From JBGLNL01 sp046484125 (GTDB taxonomy: Bacteria; Chloroflexota; Dehalococcoidia; SZUA-161; SpSt-899): a stretch of DNA of 17,367 bases. The notes under the pieces are model-generated. The model searched no databases. It was not told where the DNA came from and worked only from the letters and a program-made list of their open reading frames with translations. Made by a program: the position numbers and the translations under genes. The DNA lies in contig JAWOBX010000114.1 of assembly GCA_046484125.1 (NCBI GenBank), forward strand, positions 1-17,367, given 5' to 3'. Below, in pieces: positions 14,278 through 17,367 of this stretch; the stretch's first letter is position 1; each line of letters opens with the position of its first letter.

Positions 14278-14369
14278 CGCCGTTTAAGTCTGGATCCATG
14301 CTTTTCCGGATTGTTATAACTCCTTTTACCCGGGCAAGGGCAACAGCCACTGAAGCCAACGCCAACACT

Positions 14370-14390
14370 GATTGGTTTCAATCGCTTTTT
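14370..14390 (+). terminator. Weak terminator-like hairpin after the HEAT gene
   Basis: GATTG (14370-14374), loop GTTT, CAATC (14379-14383), then GCTTTTT. The stem is only 5 bp, but the T-run follows at once and the site sits between the HEAT stop and the purF promoter. Confidence 0.35.
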
Positions 14391-14408
14391 GGGGGATCGT
14401 ATTAAAAG

Positions 14409-14438
14409 TTGACCCGGCTCGCCCCGAAAAGATATAAT
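14409..14438 (+). promoter_or_regulatory. Promoter of purF-purM
   Basis: TTGACC (14409-14414), an 18-base spacer and a perfect TATAAT (14433-14438). The start would be near 14445 with a leader of about 38 bases. No purine riboswitch fits in so short a leader, and no obvious PurR box was seen. Confidence 0.7.
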
Positions 14439-14482
14439 TAACGCGTCAAGCGCTTCCCCTGCGTCAGTCTGTAGGAAATAAT

Positions 14483-15880
14483 ATGACCTTACACGAGTCT
14501 TGCGGCGTTTTCGGAATCTACGCCCCCGGTGAAGATGTAGCAAGGCTCTCATATTTCGCCCTTTTTGCGCTTCAACACCGCGGCCAGGAAAGTGCCGGCA
14601 TTGCCAGCACAGACGGCGATTCGATTCGTCTACATGCGGATATGGGTCTGGTATCCCAGGTTTTCGATGAACATATCCTCGGGCACCTTTCAGGCAACCT
14701 GGCAATCGGACACAACAGGTATTCCACCACCGGATCAAGCCGTCCCAGCAATGCCCAGCCCATAGTCGTTCCCAGCCCGATGGGAGAGATCGCCCTTGCA
14801 CACAACGGCAATCTGATCAATGCTTCCTTCCTGCGAGAGGAACTTCAGAATCAGGGAGCAGTGTTTCATTCCTCAACCGACTCAGAGGTTATCGCCCATA
14901 CCCTGGCATCATCTCCCGGTAAAGATATAGTCGAAAAAATGCGGTACACCATGGGTCGGTTACAGGGCGCCTACAGCCTTGTAGTTTTAACCAATAACGA
15001 AGTCATCGGGGTCCGTGACCCTCTGGGCGTGAGACCGCTATGTCTTGGATCGATAAACGGTAATGGATGGGCCATCTCGTCAGAGAGTTGTGCCCTCGAC
15101 CAGCTTGGGATGGAGTACCTCAGGCCCGTGGAGCCAGGTGAGATCGTAATCATTGATGAGAACGGACTTCACAGCTTTCCCGACCAGTCGGTCCAGCAAC
15201 AGAAGGCCCTTTGTATATTCGAGTACATCTATTTCGCCCGTCCGGACAGCATCATCTCGGGGCGACGTCTTTATCCGGCGAGAGAAGCTATGGGAGCTGG
15301 GCTCGCCCGAGAGCATCCTGTAGATGCCGATATAGTAATCGGAGTGCCCGATTCCGCGACCGCCGCCTGCGTGGGTTACTCCAAGGAATCGGGGGTCCCG
15401 TTCGGAGAAGGGCTCCTCAAAAGCAGATATGTAGGTCGCACTTTCATCCAGCCGGATCAGCGGTTAAGGGATATTGGAGTGAGGCTGAAGTTCAGTCCAC
15501 TCCCGGAGGCGCTTGAAGGCAAACGGGTGATAGTAGTCGATGACAGCATCGTCCGAGGCACAACGACACCAAGGATAGTAGCCCTCCTGCGAAAAGCGGG
15601 CGCCAGAGAAATTCATTTTCGGATATGCGCACCCCCCATTAGGTACCCCTGTGTTTTCGGCATAGATATGGCTACACGGAGCGAACTGATCGCGTCACAC
15701 AAATCCGTCTCGGATATCAGGGATCTCATACAGGCTGACTCACTTGGTTATCTGAGTATCGATGGACTGATCGACGCTATCGGGCTTCCGAGGAAAACGT
15801 TTTGCCTCGCCTGCTTCACCGGCGAGTACCCCGTGCCAATCCAGCTTGAGATGGATAAACTCGCCTTTGAGACGGTATAG
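14483..15880 (+). CDS. purF: Amidophosphoribosyltransferase
   Basis: A 465-aa enzyme of the first step of purine synthesis: PRPP plus glutamine gives phosphoribosylamine. The start is ATG 14483 after AGGAA. The N-terminal glutaminase domain carries Cys7 (HESCGVFGIY), which becomes the N-terminal nucleophile after removal of a six-residue propeptide, as in Bacillus subtilis. LQHRGQESAGIA, GHNRYSTTG and LAHNGNL are family signatures. The C-terminal phosphoribosyltransferase domain has the PRPP loop VIVVDDSIVRGTT. Four cysteines (Cys244, Cys390 in YPCVFGID, Cys441 and Cys444 in CLACFTGEYP) match the [4Fe-4S] ligands of the B. subtilis type, so the enzyme is probably oxygen-labile. purM follows after 47 bases. 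Confidence 0.97.
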   Translation: MTLHESCGVFGIYAPGEDVARLSYFALFALQHRGQESAGIASTDGDSIRLHADMGLVSQVFDEHILGHLSGNLAIGHNRYSTTGSSRPSNAQPIVVPSPMGEIALAHNGNLINASFLREELQNQGAVFHSSTDSEVIAHTLASSPGKDIVEKMRYTMGRLQGAYSLVVLTNNEVIGVRDPLGVRPLCLGSINGNGWAISSESCALDQLGMEYLRPVEPGEIVIIDENGLHSFPDQSVQQQKALCIFEYIYFARPDSIISGRRLYPAREAMGAGLAREHPVDADIVIGVPDSATAACVGYSKESGVPFGEGLLKSRYVGRTFIQPDQRLRDIGVRLKFSPLPEALEGKRVIVVDDSIVRGTTTPRIVALLRKAGAREIHFRICAPPIRYPCVFGIDMATRSELIASHKSVSDIRDLIQADSLGYLSIDGLIDAIGLPRKTFCLACFTGEYPVPIQLEMDKLAFETV

Positions 15881-15927
15881 TCAGGAACTACAAAGCGGTC
15901 CTTTATGATCCACTGACAGAGGTAATA

Positions 15928-16953
15928 ATGGCCAAAGAGGAAGAAAGTCAAACCTATGCCGCCGCCGGTGTCGATATTGACGCTGCCGACCGTGCCCTTG
16001 ATATGATAAAAGCACACATCGGCACAACGCTGCGGCCGGAAGTTCTGAGCGGCGTGGGGTTCTTTGGCGGCCTGTTCGAGCTTAAAGGGTACCTCAATCC
16101 CGTCCTGGTATCAAGTGCCGACGGAGTCGGCACAAAGCTCAAAATCGCCTCCGCGTTAAATATACACGATACCGTCGGGATCGACCTGGTCAACCATTGT
16201 GTAAACGACATTCTCACCTGTGGCGCCGAGCCGCTCTTTTTCCTCGACTACCTTGGGACGGGAAAGCTGTTCCCCGAACAGGTGAGTGATGCGGTCAAAG
16301 GCCTCGCCACGGCCTGTCAGGAGGCGGGATGCGCTCTAATTGGAGGGGAGACGGCGGAGATGCCGGGAATCTATGCCAGAGGTGATTACGACCTGGTTGG
16401 ATTTATAGTAGGGGTGGTCGAAAAAGAAAGGATAATCGATGGTAAAACCATTGAGCCGGGCGATGATATCATAGGATTGCCTTCCAGCGGAATCCATACC
16501 AACGGTTACTCGCTGGTACGAAAGATATTTGATATCAGCCCCACGTCACTAAATGTGTTTTACCCGGAACTGAGGTGTACCCTTGGAGAGGAATTGTTAC
16601 GTCCCCACCGTTGCTACCTCAATGAAATAAAACCCCTGCTACCCAAAATAAAGGGGCTGGCGCACATAACTGGAGGCGGCCTGGTGGATAATATCCCGAG
16701 GCTGCTGAGGCCGGGCATAGCCGCGAAGATCGACCAGAGTAAATGGGAGGTCCCTCCAGTATTCAAACTGATTCAGAGGCTGGGAAAGATCGATGTACAG
16801 GAGATGTACAGGGTATTCAATATGGGAATCGGAATGGCTATAATATGCCCGCCGGAAGAGACTCAGGACCTGATGGCTGCCCTGACGAATGCGAAGCTGA
16901 TCGGTCGGGTGGAGGAAGGCAGGGGGAGGGTCGAATTCAGAGGCATCGGTTGA
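15928..16953 (+). CDS. purM: Phosphoribosylformylglycinamidine cyclo-ligase (AIR synthetase)
   Basis: A 341-aa enzyme that closes the imidazole ring of FGAM with ATP to give AIR, the fifth step of purine synthesis. It starts at ATG 15928 after AGAGG. Signatures in order: AGVDIDAADRAL at the N-terminus, SSADGVGTKLKIA (the DGVGTK loop), GIDLVNHCVNDILTCGAEP, ALIGGETAEMPG, GLPSSGIHTNGYSLVR and GLAHITGGGLVDNIPR. Length and order are normal for PurM. It is in an evident operon with purF. The downstream acetyltransferase gene begins 5 bases after its stop. Confidence 0.97.
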   Translation: MAKEEESQTYAAAGVDIDAADRALDMIKAHIGTTLRPEVLSGVGFFGGLFELKGYLNPVLVSSADGVGTKLKIASALNIHDTVGIDLVNHCVNDILTCGAEPLFFLDYLGTGKLFPEQVSDAVKGLATACQEAGCALIGGETAEMPGIYARGDYDLVGFIVGVVEKERIIDGKTIEPGDDIIGLPSSGIHTNGYSLVRKIFDISPTSLNVFYPELRCTLGEELLRPHRCYLNEIKPLLPKIKGLAHITGGGLVDNIPRLLRPGIAAKIDQSKWEVPPVFKLIQRLGKIDVQEMYRVFNMGIGMAIICPPEETQDLMAALTNAKLIGRVEEGRGRVEFRGIG

Positions 16954-16958
16954 TATCT

Positions 16959-17367
16959 ATGACGACAGCGAAAAAAGCCATCATCCGCCAGATGCGGATC
17001 GACGATATTCCAGCCGTGTACCGGCTGGGGGAAAAGTTCTTTACAAGCGAGGAGTATCCGACACTTTACAGAACATGGGACCCTTTTGAAGTTACCGAGT
17101 ACTTTTCATCAGACCCCGATTACTGTCTGGTTGCCGAACTCCGTGGTACCATAGTCGGATTCGCTCTTGCCACAACTGTAGAGAAAAAACGCACCGCCTG
17201 GAAAAAGTACGGATATCTTGCCTGGATACTCATCGATGATGAACATCAGCAACACGGCGACGATCAGCGACGTGGCCAGGGAGACGGCGAACATGCCGCG
17301 GGCGGAGCGGGCGTCGCGGGTGGCCAGATAACGCTGGATGGACATCTGGTCCGATCCGGAGGTGCAG
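16959..17367 (+). CDS. GNAT acetyltransferase, N-terminal part; 3' end replaced at an apparent junction
   Basis: ATG 16959 stands 5 bases after purM. The frame stays open to the window edge, but only residues up to about 97 (base 17249) look genuine. The N-terminus IIRQMRIDDIPAVYRLGEKFF, then YCLVAELRGTIVGFALAT and YGYLAWILIDDEHQ, is the standard GNAT order through strand beta-4. The acetyl-CoA P-loop (R/Q-xx-G-x-G/A) should follow DEHQ at once but does not. Instead the frame reads a Gly/Ala/Asp-rich nonsense stretch over GC-rich DNA that encodes a symporter on the other strand. The true protein would acetylate an amino group on a small molecule or protein; the substrate is unknown. The break is more likely an assembly chimera than a real fusion. 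Confidence 0.75.
   Translation, partial: MTTAKKAIIRQMRIDDIPAVYRLGEKFFTSEEYPTLYRTWDPFEVTEYFSSDPDYCLVAELRGTIVGFALATTVEKKRTAWKKYGYLAWILIDDEHQQHGDDQRRGQGDGEHAAGGAGVAGGQITLDGHLVRSGGA
17238..17367 (-). CDS. Sodium:solute symporter (SSS) family, internal fragment
   Basis: Reading in from the right edge on the minus strand gives CTSGSDQMSIQRYLATRD, then ARSARGMFAVSLATS and LIVAVLLMFI. The SGSDQ--IQRYLA-RD pattern followed by a hydrophobic helix is a hallmark of sodium:solute symporters around the middle of the protein. Homology stops after LLMFI (base 17238), where the frame runs into the reverse complement of the acetyltransferase gene. This stretch is clearly GC-richer than the rest of the window. 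It is therefore a fragment joined to unrelated DNA, probably from another genome. Confidence 0.65.

Noticed and set aside
14278..14482. Purine riboswitch upstream of purF
   Set aside because: The promoter at 14409-14438 leaves a leader of about 38 bases, too short for a purine aptamer, and no aptamer core was seen.
14076..14801. Minus-strand 241-aa open frame across the HEAT/purF boundary
   Set aside because: It overlaps the 3' end of the HEAT gene, the purF promoter and the purF N-terminus, all well supported; its translation shows no family features.
1..17367. CRISPR array, tRNA or rRNA genes
   Set aside because: No regularly spaced direct repeats, no cloverleaf with a GGTTCGAATCC-like arm, and no ribosomal RNA sequence were noticed on either strand.

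Overview
The window looks like a metagenome-derived contig from an anaerobic bacterium, most plausibly Chloroflexota (Dehalococcoidia-like). That placement is an inference from gene-family style: paired FAD oxidases with CCG Fe-S proteins, CaiB/BaiF CoA-transferases and acyl-CoA dehydrogenases, a Fe-S-type PurF, and a CIRCE/HrcA-type heat-shock site. No marker gene that would fix the taxonomy is present.

Layout. (1) 1-460: the C-terminal end of an IS630-type transposase runs in from the left edge. It is followed by noncoding DNA with nested inverted repeats and one copy of a degenerate dispersed repeat. (2) 461-1141, minus strand: a 226-aa protein of unknown family with a good sigma-70-type promoter. 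(3) 1142-1680: a noncoding divergent region ending in an extended -10 promoter and a leader hairpin. (4) 1681-8250, plus strand: a tight catabolic or redox operon made of a VAO-type FAD oxidase, a two-CCG-domain Fe-S protein, a second full-length FAD oxidase, an acyl-CoA dehydrogenase and an amidohydrolase-2 family protein. A CaiB/BaiF CoA-transferase (8452-9645) follows after a hairpin. (5) 9796-12343, minus strand: a stress block of a CIRCE-controlled zinc-ribbon mini-protein, Hsp20, and a lipoprotein HtrA protease with two PDZ domains. (6) 12774-14277, plus strand: a 57-aa charged ORF and a ten-repeat HEAT protein. (7) 14483-16953, plus strand: purF and purM, then a GNAT acetyltransferase whose 3' part is lost at an apparent junction near 17238-17249. 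Past that point the DNA is visibly GC-richer and encodes, on the other strand, a piece of a sodium:solute symporter.

How the genes may work together. The operon in region 4 reads as a dehydrogenation module. CoA activation (CaiB/BaiF) and desaturation (acyl-CoA dehydrogenase) are combined with a membrane-independent flavin/Fe-S oxidoreductase in which two flavosubunits share one CCG electron-transfer subunit. The arrangement recalls GlcD-GlcF-GlcE glycolate oxidase, but both flavosubunits are full length. The substrate cannot be named from sequence. Two enzymes carry altered active sites. The acyl-CoA dehydrogenase has Gly at the usual catalytic Glu and an isovaleryl-CoA-dehydrogenase-style Glu elsewhere. 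The amidohydrolase lacks the N-terminal HxH and the late metal-binding Asp. These, with the two-flavoprotein complex, are the best leads for undescribed biochemistry.
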